Source: Bradyrhizobium sp. (GTDB lineage: Bacteria; Pseudomonadota; Alphaproteobacteria; Rhizobiales; Xanthobacteraceae). Taken from it: DNA of 64,000 nucleotides. Numbering within the stretch: position 1 is the first letter of the stretch; each line of letters opens with the position of its first letter. A model generated the notes under the pieces. It was not told the DNA's origin, searched no databases, and saw only the letters and a program-made list of their open reading frames with translations. A program made the translations under genes and the position numbers. Positions 1 to 8,412 of the stretch are shown here, in pieces. The DNA is taken from NCBI RefSeq assembly GCF_016219575.1, contig NZ_JACRMG010000030.1, positions 84,130 through 148,129 of the forward strand, given 5' to 3'.

Positions 1-3000
1 GGGCACGTCGCTGTGGACGTTGCTGTTCAGCGACAGCGATGGCCGGCTGCCGAACAGCGCGGGGCCGCCGACTTCGTGGCAGACGGCGCAGGCGCCCTGA
101 TAGAGGCGCGCGCCGGGCGAGGCGGCGGTAACGGAGAGCGTCGCGCCTTCCAGCCTCGCGGCAAGCGCGTCTGCGGCCTGCTTGTCCGGTGCGCCCTCGT
201 TGAACGAGGCGAGATAGACCGCCATGGCGCGGAGGTCCTGGTCGGGCAGCGCCTTCAACTCCTTCACGACCGGCGCCATCGGCCCCGCGGCGACGCCATG
301 GAAGCGGGACTCGCCGGTGCGCAGATACGCATACAGTTCGTCCTCGCTCCACGGGATCGGCGCGCGCGACAGCGAGGTCAGGGCAGGGGCTTCCCAGCCC
401 TCGGCAAATCCGCCGGCGAGATAGCGGCTCGCGATCTCCGCGCCGAGTTCGTTGCGCGGCGAGTGACAGGCGCCGCAATGACCGAGGCCCTCGACCAGAT
501 AGGCGCCGCGATTCCATACTTCCGATTTCGACGGGTCCGCCCGGAATGTTTGCGACGAATGGAACAGCGCATTCCAGCCGGCCAGCAGCAGCCGTTGGTT
601 GAACGGGAAGGCGAGCTTGTTGTCGGGCGTCTCGGCACGCACCGGCGTCTGCGCCATCAGGTAGGCATAGAGCGCCTGCAGGTCGGCATCCGTTGCCTTG
701 GCGTAATGCGTGTAGGGGAAGGCGGGATAGAGATGCTTGCCGTCGCGATGGATGCCCTCGCGCATCGCGCGCTCGAACGCGGGGTACGACCAGTTGCCGA
801 TGCCGGTCTTCTCATCGGGTGTGATGTTGGTGCTGTAAATGATGCCGAACGGCGTCTCCAGCGCGCGTCCGCCGGCATTGACCGTGCCGCCTGGAGTGGT
901 GTGGCAGACCATGCAATCGCCGAGGGCTGCGAGTTGCTGGCCGCGGGCGATGGTCGCGGCGGAAAACACCGATGGATCCGGCCGCGTGATGGGTGCGATT
1001 GCGCGCCACGGCAGCGCTGCGGTGCCGACGGCGATCGCGGTCGCGCAGACCGCGGCGAGGCCGGCGAAGACGCCGGGCCGCACCGCGAAGGGATTCTTCC
1101 ATTTGTTTGCGGGTACCGCAGGCGCCGCTGCTGGCAAAGCCTCGGGAGCAATCGGCACCTCGCCGCGCAATCCCCGCAGGATGCGCTCGGGCGTGAACGG
1201 CGGATCGCGAAAGCGAACGCCGGTCGCGTCGAAGATTGCGTTCGCGATCGCGGCCGCGCTCGGCACCGATGCGGACTCGCCGACGCCGAGCGGCGCCTGG
1301 TCCTGGCGCGGCAGCATCAGCACGTCGATTTTGGGTACGTCGGGGAATTTGATGATGGGGTAGGCGCCCCATTCCCGCGCCGCCACCGTGGTGCGCTCGA
1401 ACGGAATCTCTTCCATCAGCGCGCGACTCGTGGACTGGATGACATTGCCTTCGATCTGGTGCCGCACGCCTTCCGGGTTGATCATCAGCCCGGAATCCTG
1501 GCCTGCGACCACGCGCGTCACGCTGACGTCGCCAGTTGCCTTGTTGACGGCGACGTCCGCAATCCAGGCCGACCACGCCGCACCATAGCCGGGGAACTTG
1601 CTGTGCACATACAGCGCATAGGCGAAGCCGCGCCCGTGCAAGACGTCGCCGTCCTTGTCCTGCCGTACCGGCCGCGGTTTCCAGCCGGCGCGCTCGGCAA
1701 CCGCATTGACGAGATCGATGGCGCGCTGGTCCTTCAGATAGCGCAGCCGGTATTCGATGGGATCGACACCGGCTTCGGCGGCGAGCTCGTCGATATAGCT
1801 TTCATGCGCGAATGTATTGGGCAGCGCGGAGACGCCGCGGAACCAGGACGCGCGCACGATCGGCGGCATGTCGTTGGCGACCACGCGCATGTGCTCGTAA
1901 TCGTAGGGCGGGATCGCGGTGCGGTCGCCCATCTCGAACACGGCCGGCTTGGGCTCGACCTTGCCGGTGAGCAGCAGCGCCAGCGTCGGCGCGCCGTTGG
2001 AGGGATAGCGGGTCGCGAAATCATAGGCCGCGGGGCCGCCGTCGGCGGTGAGCCCGCCATTGACGTCCATCAGCTGTGCGGTGCCCTTGGGCTCCCACAC
2101 ATGCTCCTGTTCTCGGGTGAGCTGCACGCGCACGGGGCGGCCGACGGCGCGCGACAGCAGAAGCGCATCCGCCGTGACGTCGTCGGCGCAGTTGCGGCCA
2201 TAGCAGCCGGCGGCCTCGAGCCGGATCACCTCGATCTCGCTGTCGGGCCGCTCGACCAGCAGGGCGAGATCGCCGCGCAGGATGTGCGGGTTCTGCGAGC
2301 CGGACCAGACGCGGGTGGCGCCATCCTGATAATCGGCGACGGCGCAGGAGGGGCCGATCGAGCCGTGCATCTGGTAGGGCCACGAATATATCCGCTGCAT
2401 CGGTTTCGCGGCCTCGGCAATCGCGGTATCGACATCGCCCTTGTCGATCAGGACGCGCGGCTGGGCCGGATTGGCGCGCAGCGCCTTCTCGAGTTGTTCG
2501 AGGTCGGGCAGGACGGGGACCTGCTTCCAGGTCACCCTCAACTGTGTCGCTGCCTTGATCGCATTCTCCTCGCGCTCGGCGACCACGCCGACGAAATCTC
2601 CGATCTGCACGACCTTCACCAGGCCGGGGATATCGCGCACCGAGGATTCGTCGACGGAAATCAGGCTGGTGCCGACAAAGGGCCCGGCATCGACGCCGGC
2701 ATAGGGCGGCCGAACGACGCGGCCGTGCAGCATGCCGGGCACGCGCACGTCGTGGACATAGACGAGCTCGCCGGTTGCCTTCGCCGGCAGGTCGATACGC
2801 GGCACCGATTGTCCGACGATGCTGTAGGCATCGACCGCCTTCACGGCAACATCGTCGGCAAGCTCGAGGCGAATGGTTTCGCCGGCGATCAGCTCGCCAT
2901 AGCTGACGCTGCGATTGTCCTTGCCGCGAACGAGACCGTCCTCGATCGTCAGCTCTGCCACGGGCAGTTCGAGCCGCTCCGCCGCGCGTGCGGCCAGGAA

Positions 3001-3324
3001 ATGCCGCGCCTGTGCTGCCGCCTTGCGCAAGGGGACGGCGGTGATCTGGATGGTCTCGCTTGCGATGGTCGCGCCCTGGTTCGGCGTATGCGTGGTATCG
3101 CCGAGCACGATGACAACGCGTGCAAAGGAGACGTCGAGTTCTTCGGCGACGATCTGTCCGAGCGCGGTGCGGATGCCGGTGCCGAGATCGACATGGCCGT
3201 TGAAGGCGCTGACCGATCCGTCGGCGGTGATACGGATGAAGGTCTCGAAGGTGCCGTTGCCGCCGTTGCCCGCGGGGCGAGCGACCGACAACGATCCCTG
3301 ATTGCCGGAAGATGGCGCGGCCAT
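1..3324 (-). CDS. nicB: Nicotinate dehydrogenase large subunit: molybdopterin hydroxylase fused to a three-haem cytochrome c (partial)
   Basis: This gene hydroxylates nicotinate to 6-hydroxynicotinate and passes electrons to c-type haems. Read from the ATG at 3324 the frame stays open for 1108 codons to the window edge, so the C-terminus is missing. The N-terminal two thirds looks like a xanthine-dehydrogenase-family molybdopterin domain. The C-terminal third carries three haem-binding motifs, CMVCH (residue 804), CGACH (950) and CAVCH (1079). This architecture, with a separate small 2Fe-2S subunit, is that of Pseudomonas NicB and related isoquinoline/aldehyde oxidases. The start overlaps the nicA stop (TGATG), so the two are translationally coupled. 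The nicotinate assignment rests on the adjacent 6-hydroxynicotinate reductase gene; another N-heterocycle or aldehyde is possible. Confidence 0.85.
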   Translation of the reverse strand, partial: MAAPSSGNQGSLSVARPAGNGGNGTFETFIRITADGSVSAFNGHVDLGTGIRTALGQIVAEELDVSFARVVIVLGDTTHTPNQGATIASETIQITAVPLRKAAAQARHFLAARAAERLELPVAELTIEDGLVRGKDNRSVSYGELIAGETIRLELADDVAVKAVDAYSIVGQSVPRIDLPAKATGELVYVHDVRVPGMLHGRVVRPPYAGVDAGPFVGTSLISVDESSVRDIPGLVKVVQIGDFVGVVAEREENAIKAATQLRVTWKQVPVLPDLEQLEKALRANPAQPRVLIDKGDVDTAIAEAAKPMQRIYSWPYQMHGSIGPSCAVADYQDGATRVWSGSQNPHILRGDLALLVERPDSEIEVIRLEAAGCYGRNCADDVTADALLLSRAVGRPVRVQLTREQEHVWEPKGTAQLMDVNGGLTADGGPAAYDFATRYPSNGAPTLALLLTGKVEPKPAVFEMGDRTAIPPYDYEHMRVVANDMPPIVRASWFRGVSALPNTFAHESYIDELAAEAGVDPIEYRLRYLKDQRAIDLVNAVAERAGWKPRPVRQDKDGDVLHGRGFAYALYVHSKFPGYGAAWSAWIADVAVNKATGDVSVTRVVAGQDSGLMINPEGVRHQIEGNVIQSTSRALMEEIPFERTTVAAREWGAYPIIKFPDVPKIDVLMLPRQDQAPLGVGESASVPSAAAIANAIFDATGVRFRDPPFTPERILRGLRGEVPIAPEALPAAAPAVPANKWKNPFAVRPGVFAGLAAVCATAIAVGTAALPWRAIAPITRPDPSVFSAATIARGQQLAALGDCMVCHTTPGGTVNAGGRALETPFGIIYSTNITPDEKTGIGNWSYPAFERAMREGIHRDGKHLYPAFPYTHYAKATDADLQALYAYLMAQTPVRAETPDNKLAFPFNQRLLLAGWNALFHSSQTFRADPSKSEVWNRGAYLVEGLGHCGACHSPRNELGAEIASRYLAGGFAEGWEAPALTSLSRAPIPWSEDELYAYLRTGESRFHGVAAGPMAPVVKELKALPDQDLRAMAVYLASFNEGAPDKQAADALAARLEGATLSVTAASPGARLYQGACAVCHEVGGPALFGSRPSLSLNSNVHSDVP

Positions 3325-3791
3325 CAGTCGCGCGCCTCCAGGACATGTCCCGCCGCGCGCATCGCAGCGCGGACGATCTCGATATGTGCGCCGCAGCGGC
3401 AGAGATTGTAGCGCAGCGCCTGCAATATCTCCGTCTCCGTCGGATGCGGATTGGCCGCGAGCAGCGCCTTGGTGCTCATGATCATGCCGTTGAGACAGTA
3501 ACCGCATTGCGCGGCCTGCTCTTCGATGAAGGCCTGCTGCACGGGATCAGGACGCTCGCGTGAGCCAAGTCCTTCCAGCGTCACGATGTCGCGGCCGGCG
3601 CAGCCTTCGATCGGGATGACGCAGGAGCGCGCGGCGACGCCGTCGATCAGCACGGTGCAGGCGCCGCACTCGCCGAGCCCGCAGCCATATTTCGGTCCGT
3701 TGAGCGCGAGATCGTTGCGCAGCACGTAGAGCAGGGCGGTGTCCGGCGCGGCGTCGACGTCGTGATCCCTGCCATTCACGGTCAGGCGCAT
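3324..3791 (-). CDS. nicA: Nicotinate dehydrogenase small subunit, 2Fe-2S protein
   Basis: A 155-residue electron-transfer subunit of the molybdenum hydroxylase. It has the two-domain layout of the family. The N-terminal plant-type ferredoxin motif is GCGLGECGACTVL, followed by the second cluster domain with QCGYCLNGM and the C-terminal NLCRCG. Its length matches NicA of Pseudomonas (about 157 residues). The start at 3791 is the first ATG before the conserved RLTVNG sequence, with a GGGAGC ribosome-binding site about a dozen bases upstream. It is the first gene of a minus-strand operon with nicB and is divergent from the 6-hydroxynicotinate reductase operon. Confidence 0.88.
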   Translation of the reverse strand: MRLTVNGRDHDVDAAPDTALLYVLRNDLALNGPKYGCGLGECGACTVLIDGVAARSCVIPIEGCAGRDIVTLEGLGSRERPDPVQQAFIEEQAAQCGYCLNGMIMSTKALLAANPHPTETEILQALRYNLCRCGAHIEIVRAAMRAAGHVLEARD

Positions 3792-3831
3792 CGTGCAGGT
3801 GCTCCCGTTGGCGCTTGCGAAACTATGCGTG

Positions 3832-3860
3832 GAGACTACCGTTTGTACACAAACGTGCAA
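3832..3860 (-). promoter_or_regulatory. Putative nicAB promoter with an inverted repeat in the spacer
   Basis: On the minus strand a TTGCAC (-35-like, 3860-3855) is followed 16-17 bases later by TAGTCT (-10-like, near 3838-3833). The spacer is filled by GTTTGT-AC-ACAAAC (3841-3854), an inverted repeat with 6-base arms. The core TTGTACACAA recurs exactly at 25142-25151. A repressor bound there would block RNA polymerase. The promoter boxes are weak matches and the assignment is inference. Confidence 0.45.
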
Positions 3861-3962
3861 GCCGCTGATGCCGCGCCGCAGCGCTGTGCCCGGTTTGTGG
3901 ACAAGGCGGCGAGCAGACTGAGTTATTATGCGGCAGCAGGGCTTTTTCGCGCCGCTTGCCGC

Positions 3963-4010
3963 TTGACAGGTTTCGGCCTCGCGCGCAGGATCATTCGTAT
4001 ACGAACGAAT
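3963..4010 (+). promoter_or_regulatory. Promoter and operator of the 6-hydroxynicotinate reductase operon
   Basis: A perfect -35 hexamer TTGACA (3963-3968) is followed by a perfect 12-bp palindrome TTCGTATACGAA (3994-4005) and a downstream ACGAAT, about 45 bases before the start codon. The block GTATACGAACGAAT (3997-4010) reappears as GTATACGAATGAAT at 19961-19974, between the enamidase and ferredoxin reductase genes. This suggests a common repressor site overlapping the transcription start. The MarR protein at 11802-12257 is the obvious candidate, but that is inference. Confidence 0.6.
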
Positions 4011-4055
4011 GCGGCGGCAATGCCGTCGCGAAAGCTCTAATGGGCAGGCGTGCTG

Positions 4056-5504
4056 ATGGCGATGGAAGTGACCGCCACGTCTGGCGACAAGATCCGCTGC
4101 GATGCGTGCCCGGTGATGTGCTACATCAAGCCGGGTGCGGCGGGCGCCTGCGACCGCTACGCCAATCAGGACGGCCAGCTCGTGCGCGTCGACCCGCACA
4201 TCCTGCTGGAGCGCACGGTCGAGCATGGCGGGCGCGTGGTGCCGTTCCAGGCCAGTGGCGACTGGGACGGCAAGATCGTCAACCAGCCTGACGTATTCGT
4301 CACCGCGATCGGCGCCGGCACCACCTATCCCGACTACAAGCCCGCGCCGTTCATCGTCTCGTCCGAAGTTGACGGCGTCGACATGGTCACCGTGGTGACT
4401 GAGGGCATTTTCAGCTATTGCGGCGTCAAGGTGAAGATCGACACCGATCGCCATCTTGGCCCTGAGACCGCCACCGTCCGCGCGCAGGGCGAGGCGGTCG
4501 GCCACGTCACGACCGGCGAATACGGCTCGCAGATGCTGTCGCTCGGCGGCGTGCACCATCTCACCGGCGGCTCCAAGAAGGAGGGCCGCGTCACCTGCGA
4601 CACGCTGATGGACCTCAGCAATTGCAAGCCGGTGGAGCTGACCATCGACGGCGGCGCGACCGTGATCGTTCAGGCTGGCCATCCGCCGGTCGTGAACGGC
4701 GTGGCTGAAGAACGCATGCGGGTCGGCTGCGGATCGGCGACCATCGGCATGTTCGCCAAGCAGTGGCACGGCAAGGTCGATGAAGTGGTTGTTGTCGACG
4801 ACCACATCACCGGCGTGCTGTCGGAACATCAGGCGGGCAAGCTGCTCGATATTGCCGATACCGGGATCAAGATGAAAGGCCGGCGCTCGACGCCGGGGCG
4901 TTACTTCCAGGTCGCCGAACCCGGCACCGGCTGGGGCGGCACCAACATTTCCGATCCGCTCTCGGTTCTCGGCCCGTTCAACGCGAAGGAAGCGCGGCCG
5001 GGCCTGACCATGCTGATGGTGTCGACCACCGGCGAGCATTCGGGCTACTACGTGCTCGACGAGGCGCTGCGGCCGGTGGAGGCGGAGATGCCGCGGGACC
5101 TGCGGCTTTCGGTCGAGCGCATCCAGGAGAATTGCGAGCCGGCGCTGTGCACGGTGCTGTTCATGGCGGGCGCCGGCGGCTCCCTGCGCGCCGGCGTGAC
5201 CGACAATCCGGTTAGGCTGACGCGCTCGGTGAAGGACGCATTGACGCGCGTCACCAGCGGCGGCGCCCCGGTCTATGTCTGGCCGGGCGGCGGCATCACC
5301 TACATGGTCGACGTCACGCTGATGCCGGCCGGCGCCTTCGGCTATGTGCCGACACCGGCGCTGGTCGCGCCCATCGAGTTCACTCTGAAACTTGCCGACT
5401 ACGCGGCGCTGGGCGGTCATATGGATTATGTCCGTCCGCTGTCGTCGCTCAGGGATAGCGCCGAACTCCGGCCGATGCCGTACATGCCGGGGCGACGCGC
5501 ATGA
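4056..5504 (+). CDS. hnr: 6-hydroxynicotinate reductase
   Basis: Predicted to reduce 6-hydroxynicotinate to 1,4,5,6-tetrahydro-6-oxonicotinate with reduced ferredoxin, as Hnr does in the Eubacterium barkeri nicotinate pathway. The 482-residue protein begins with a cysteine cluster (C15, C18, C22, C32 in the order C-x2-C-x3-C-x9-C) fitting an N-terminal iron-sulfur site, followed by a long soluble domain I know only from proteins annotated with this function. ATG 4056 was chosen over the in-frame GTG at 4050 because a GGGCAGG lies 8 bases before it. It is the first gene of a plus-strand operon and overlaps the next gene by 4 bp. The assignment is supported by nicAB next door and an enamidase 14 kb away. 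Confidence 0.78.
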   Translation: MAMEVTATSGDKIRCDACPVMCYIKPGAAGACDRYANQDGQLVRVDPHILLERTVEHGGRVVPFQASGDWDGKIVNQPDVFVTAIGAGTTYPDYKPAPFIVSSEVDGVDMVTVVTEGIFSYCGVKVKIDTDRHLGPETATVRAQGEAVGHVTTGEYGSQMLSLGGVHHLTGGSKKEGRVTCDTLMDLSNCKPVELTIDGGATVIVQAGHPPVVNGVAEERMRVGCGSATIGMFAKQWHGKVDEVVVVDDHITGVLSEHQAGKLLDIADTGIKMKGRRSTPGRYFQVAEPGTGWGGTNISDPLSVLGPFNAKEARPGLTMLMVSTTGEHSGYYVLDEALRPVEAEMPRDLRLSVERIQENCEPALCTVLFMAGAGGSLRAGVTDNPVRLTRSVKDALTRVTSGGAPVYVWPGGGITYMVDVTLMPAGAFGYVPTPALVAPIEFTLKLADYAALGGHMDYVRPLSSLRDSAELRPMPYMPGRRA

Positions 5505-6403
5505 GGAGGCCGCCGCAAATCGCGCTTCTCGCCGACGGCAAGCGGCTGCATTTGCAGGACGGCCCGATCGATCTGATCGTGGAGGCGGGCGGACGCGAGG
5601 CGGATGTGCGGGCTTCCTACGAGGCTGCGGCGCGACGCTTCACCGGTCTGCTCGACGAGCTCTGCGCGGAGCTCGTGCAATTGCGTAAGGCTGCCGATCC
5701 CGCGCGAACCGAGCTGAAGGGCGTCATCGCTCGCCGAATGTACACGGCCGTCGCGCCCTTTGCTCCGGATTGCTTCATCACGCCGATGGCGGCGGTCGCG
5801 GGGAGCGTGGCCGAGGAAATCCTGGGCGCGATGCTGGCTGCGGCGCCGCTCGATCGCGCTTATGTCAACAATGGCGGCGACGTCGCGCTGCATCTTGCCG
5901 GCCGTGAGCAATTCACCGTGGGCCTGATGGATCGTCCGGATGCCCATGGCGTGATGCGCACCATGACGGTCGATGCCGACGACCCCGTCCGCGGCATCGC
6001 GACCAGCGGGCGCCATGGCCGCAGCTTTTCGCTCGGCATTGCCGACGCCGTCACCGTGCTGGCCGGTACTGCTTCGCAGGCCGACGCCGCCGCTACCGTC
6101 ATCGCCAACGCGGTCGATCTGCCCGGTCATCCCGCCATCCTTCGCGTGCCGGCGAATGCATTGCAGCCCGACAGCGATCTCGGCGATCGGCTTGTCACCC
6201 GTGATGTCGGCGCATTGACGGAACAGGAGACAGAAGTGGCGCTGGCGGCAGGTGCGCTCTGCGCGCGGCAGCTGCTGGCCGCCGGCCTGATCGAAGGCGC
6301 GGCATTGCGCCTTCTTGGCGAAACCGTCGTCATCGGCGCAAGAGAGATCGTGGCGCCGCATCCGCTTCACAAAGCTCCGATACAACATGCGATCCATGCC
6401 TGA
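5501..6403 (+). CDS. UPF0280 family protein (ApbE-like fold)
   Basis: A 300-residue protein resembling UPF0280, a family related to the ApbE flavin transferases. Visible hallmarks are a central glycine- and acid-rich segment (YVNNGGDVALHL) and ATSGRHGRSFSLGIADAVTV, comparable to the ApbE stretch that positions the nucleotide. The biochemical role of UPF0280 is not established. It overlaps hnr by 4 bp (ATGA) and is followed 15 bp later by an AA_synth-family gene, so it is probably made with the reductase. A role in flavin handling or cofactor attachment for the ring-reducing enzyme is possible, but I saw no clear ApbE acceptor motif in the neighbouring proteins. Confidence 0.75.
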   Translation: MRRPPQIALLADGKRLHLQDGPIDLIVEAGGREADVRASYEAAARRFTGLLDELCAELVQLRKAADPARTELKGVIARRMYTAVAPFAPDCFITPMAAVAGSVAEEILGAMLAAAPLDRAYVNNGGDVALHLAGREQFTVGLMDRPDAHGVMRTMTVDADDPVRGIATSGRHGRSFSLGIADAVTVLAGTASQADAAATVIANAVDLPGHPAILRVPANALQPDSDLGDRLVTRDVGALTEQETEVALAAGALCARQLLAAGLIEGAALRLLGETVVIGAREIVAPHPLHKAPIQHAIHA

Positions 6404-6418
6404 CCGGGAAAGTTCGAG

Positions 6419-7003
6419 ATGAGCGCGGTAATCAGAAAGATCGTCACCGTGGTCGAGGAAACCCATATCGAGATGGGCAGGACGATCGCCCCGCCGACGC
6501 GACGGGCGGCGGCGATCGCGGTGATCGAAAATCCCTTTGCCGGCCGCTATGTCGAAGACCTGTCGCCGCTGATCGCGATCGGCGAGGAGCTCGGCGATCT
6601 CTTGTCGAAGCGGGCGGTGGCCGCACTCGGCATCGACGGCGCCAAGGCGCATTCCTACGGCAAGGCGGCGGCGGTCGGCGAGAACGGCGAGCTGGAACAT
6701 GCCGCCGCAATCCTTCATCCCAAGATGGGGGCGCCGGTGCGCAAGGTGCTGTCGAAGGGCGCGGCGCTGATTCCCTCATCGAAGAAGCGCAGCGGCCCCG
6801 GCACGACGCTCGACATTCCGCTCGGCCACAAGGATGCGGCGTTCGTGCGCAGCCATTTCGACGGCATGGAAGTGCAGATCAACGACGCGCCGCGCGCCAA
6901 CGAGATCATGGTCGCGGTCGCCGTGACCGACTCAGGCAGGCCGCTGCCGCGCGTCGGAGGGCTGACGGTCGCCGAGATCAAGGGCGAGGACGGATTACGA
7001 TAG
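6419..7003 (+). CDS. AA_synth (PF06684-type) family protein
   Basis: A 194-residue soluble protein matching the amino-acid-synthesis family, recognisable from the N-terminal IVTVVEETHIEMGR, the central KAHSYGKAAAVGENGELEHAAAI-type region and the C-terminal VAVTDSGRPLPRVGG. No defined reaction is known to me; members often sit in catabolic operons for cyclic amides and N-heterocycles. A GGGAAAG precedes the ATG by about 8 bases. It lies 15 bp after the UPF0280 gene and 29 bp before the periplasmic binding protein, inside the nicotinate operon. It could act on a tetrahydropyridone or dicarboxylate intermediate, but this is conjecture. Confidence 0.72.
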   Translation: MSAVIRKIVTVVEETHIEMGRTIAPPTRRAAAIAVIENPFAGRYVEDLSPLIAIGEELGDLLSKRAVAALGIDGAKAHSYGKAAAVGENGELEHAAAILHPKMGAPVRKVLSKGAALIPSSKKRSGPGTTLDIPLGHKDAAFVRSHFDGMEVQINDAPRANEIMVAVAVTDSGRPLPRVGGLTVAEIKGEDGLR

Positions 7004-7032
7004 GCTTTATTCAAAACAGCGGAGGTGAAGGG

Positions 7033-8235
7033 ATGCGACGTAGACATTTGTTGGGCGCTGGACTTGCGGCCGTGGTTGCAGGCTTGTCCGGCAACGCCAT
7101 GGCACAGAGCGAAATCAAGATCGGCGAGATCAACAGCTATTCGCTGTTGCCGGCCTTTACCGAGCCGTACCGCAAGGGCTGGCAGCTCGCGCTGGAGGAG
7201 GTCAATGCCGCGGGCGGCATCAACGGCAAGAAGCTGGTGGTGATCTCCAAGGACGACGGCGGCAAGCCGGCCGACGCGCAGACCGCCGCCAACGAGCTGG
7301 TATCGAGCGAGAATGTCGCGATGCTCTGCGGCACGTTCCTGTCCAACATCGGTCTGGCGGTCAGCGACTTCGCCAACCAGAAGAAGGTATTCTTCCTCGC
7401 GGCCGAGCCGTTGACGGACGCCATCACCTGGTCGAAGGGCAACCGCTACACCTTCCGCCTGCGTCCTTCCAACTACATGCAGGCGGCGATGCTGGTGGAG
7501 CAGGCGGCGAAGCTGCCGGCCAAGAAGTGGGCGACCATCGCGCCGAACTATGAGTACGGCCAGTCGGCGGTTGCGGTGTTCAAGAAGCTGATGTCGGAGA
7601 AGCGTCCGGACATCCAGTGGGTCGACGAGCAGTGGCCGCCGCAGGGCAAGATCGACGCCGGTCCGGTGGTGCAGGCGGTTGCCGCCGCCAATCCCGAAGC
7701 GATCCTCAACGTCACCTTCGGCGCGGACCTGGTGAAGCTGGTGCGCGAAGGCAATACCCGCGGCCTGTTCAAGGGCCGCTCGGTGGTGAGCTTCCTGACC
7801 GGCGAGCCCGAATATCTCGATCCGCTGAAGGAGGAGACGCCGGAGGGCTGGATCGTCACCGGCTATCCCTGGTACGATATCAAGACGCCGGAGCACGACA
7901 AGTTCCTCAAGGCGTATCAGGCCAAGTACAACGATTATCCGCGGCTCGGCTCGATCGTCGGCTACCAGACCATCAAGGCGGCGGCGGCGATCCTCATCAA
8001 GGCGAACTCGACCGATCCGGAGAAGCTGATCGCGGCGACCGAGGGCCTGTCGATGGGCTCGCCGTTCGGCGAAATCACCTTCCGCAAGATCGACCACCAG
8101 TCGACGCTCGGCGCCTTCGTCGGCAAGACCGCGCTTAAGGACGGCAAGGGCATCATGGTGGATACTGCCTACAAGAAAGGCGCGGACTTCCTGCCGAGCG
8201 ACGCCGAAGTGGAGAAGCTGCGTCCGAAGAACTGA
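7033..8235 (+). CDS. ABC transporter periplasmic substrate-binding protein, branched-chain amino acid (LivK) type
   Basis: A 400-residue periplasmic-binding fold type I protein with an N-terminal signal peptide (MRRRHLLGAG..., cleavage after AMAQ near residue 25). The mature start IKIGEINSYS is typical of the family. The ribosome-binding site GGAGG (7021-7025) lies 7 bases before the ATG. It is the first component of an importer completed by the fused permease and two ATPases downstream. Its place between nicotinate-ring enzymes and a MarR regulator suggests that the ligand is nicotinate, a hydroxylated derivative or a related pathway compound rather than leucine. That is inference. Confidence 0.88.
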   Translation: MRRRHLLGAGLAAVVAGLSGNAMAQSEIKIGEINSYSLLPAFTEPYRKGWQLALEEVNAAGGINGKKLVVISKDDGGKPADAQTAANELVSSENVAMLCGTFLSNIGLAVSDFANQKKVFFLAAEPLTDAITWSKGNRYTFRLRPSNYMQAAMLVEQAAKLPAKKWATIAPNYEYGQSAVAVFKKLMSEKRPDIQWVDEQWPPQGKIDAGPVVQAVAAANPEAILNVTFGADLVKLVREGNTRGLFKGRSVVSFLTGEPEYLDPLKEETPEGWIVTGYPWYDIKTPEHDKFLKAYQAKYNDYPRLGSIVGYQTIKAAAAILIKANSTDPEKLIAATEGLSMGSPFGEITFRKIDHQSTLGAFVGKTALKDGKGIMVDTAYKKGADFLPSDAEVEKLRPKN

Positions 8236-8247
8236 CACTGCATCTCC

Positions 8248-8377
8248 CTCTCCCCGCTCTTCGCGGGGAGAGATGAGGCCTCATGGTTCGAGACGCGCGA
8301 CGTTGCCGCGCTCCTCACCATGAGGGTCCCCCGACCTCATCCTGAGGAGGCGCGGTAGCGCCGTCTCGAAGGATGAG
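8248..8377. repeat. Intergenic palindromic repeats inside the liv-type operon
   Basis: The 177-bp gap between the binding-protein and permease genes holds a 10-bp hairpin (CTCTCCCCGC at 8248-8257 pairing with 8263-8272). It is followed by a longer imperfect palindrome (about 8282-8377) whose ends read CATGGTTCGAGACG and CGTCTCGAAGGATGAG, with internal TCCTCACCATGAGG and CCTCATCCTGAGGAGG arms. Elements of this type are common between genes in Bradyrhizobium-like genomes. Its position after the binding-protein gene may let the upstream mRNA segment be retained in excess. Confidence 0.75.
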
Positions 8378-8412
8378 CCACGCGCGCATGACCACGCCAA
8401 AGCGGACCGCCA

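Noticed and set aside
13..3411. 1132-codon open frame on the plus strand
   Set aside because: It is the antisense image of nicB/nicA, whose minus-strand frame has molybdopterin and haem motifs. The plus-strand product is Arg/His/Gly-rich with no recognisable domain.
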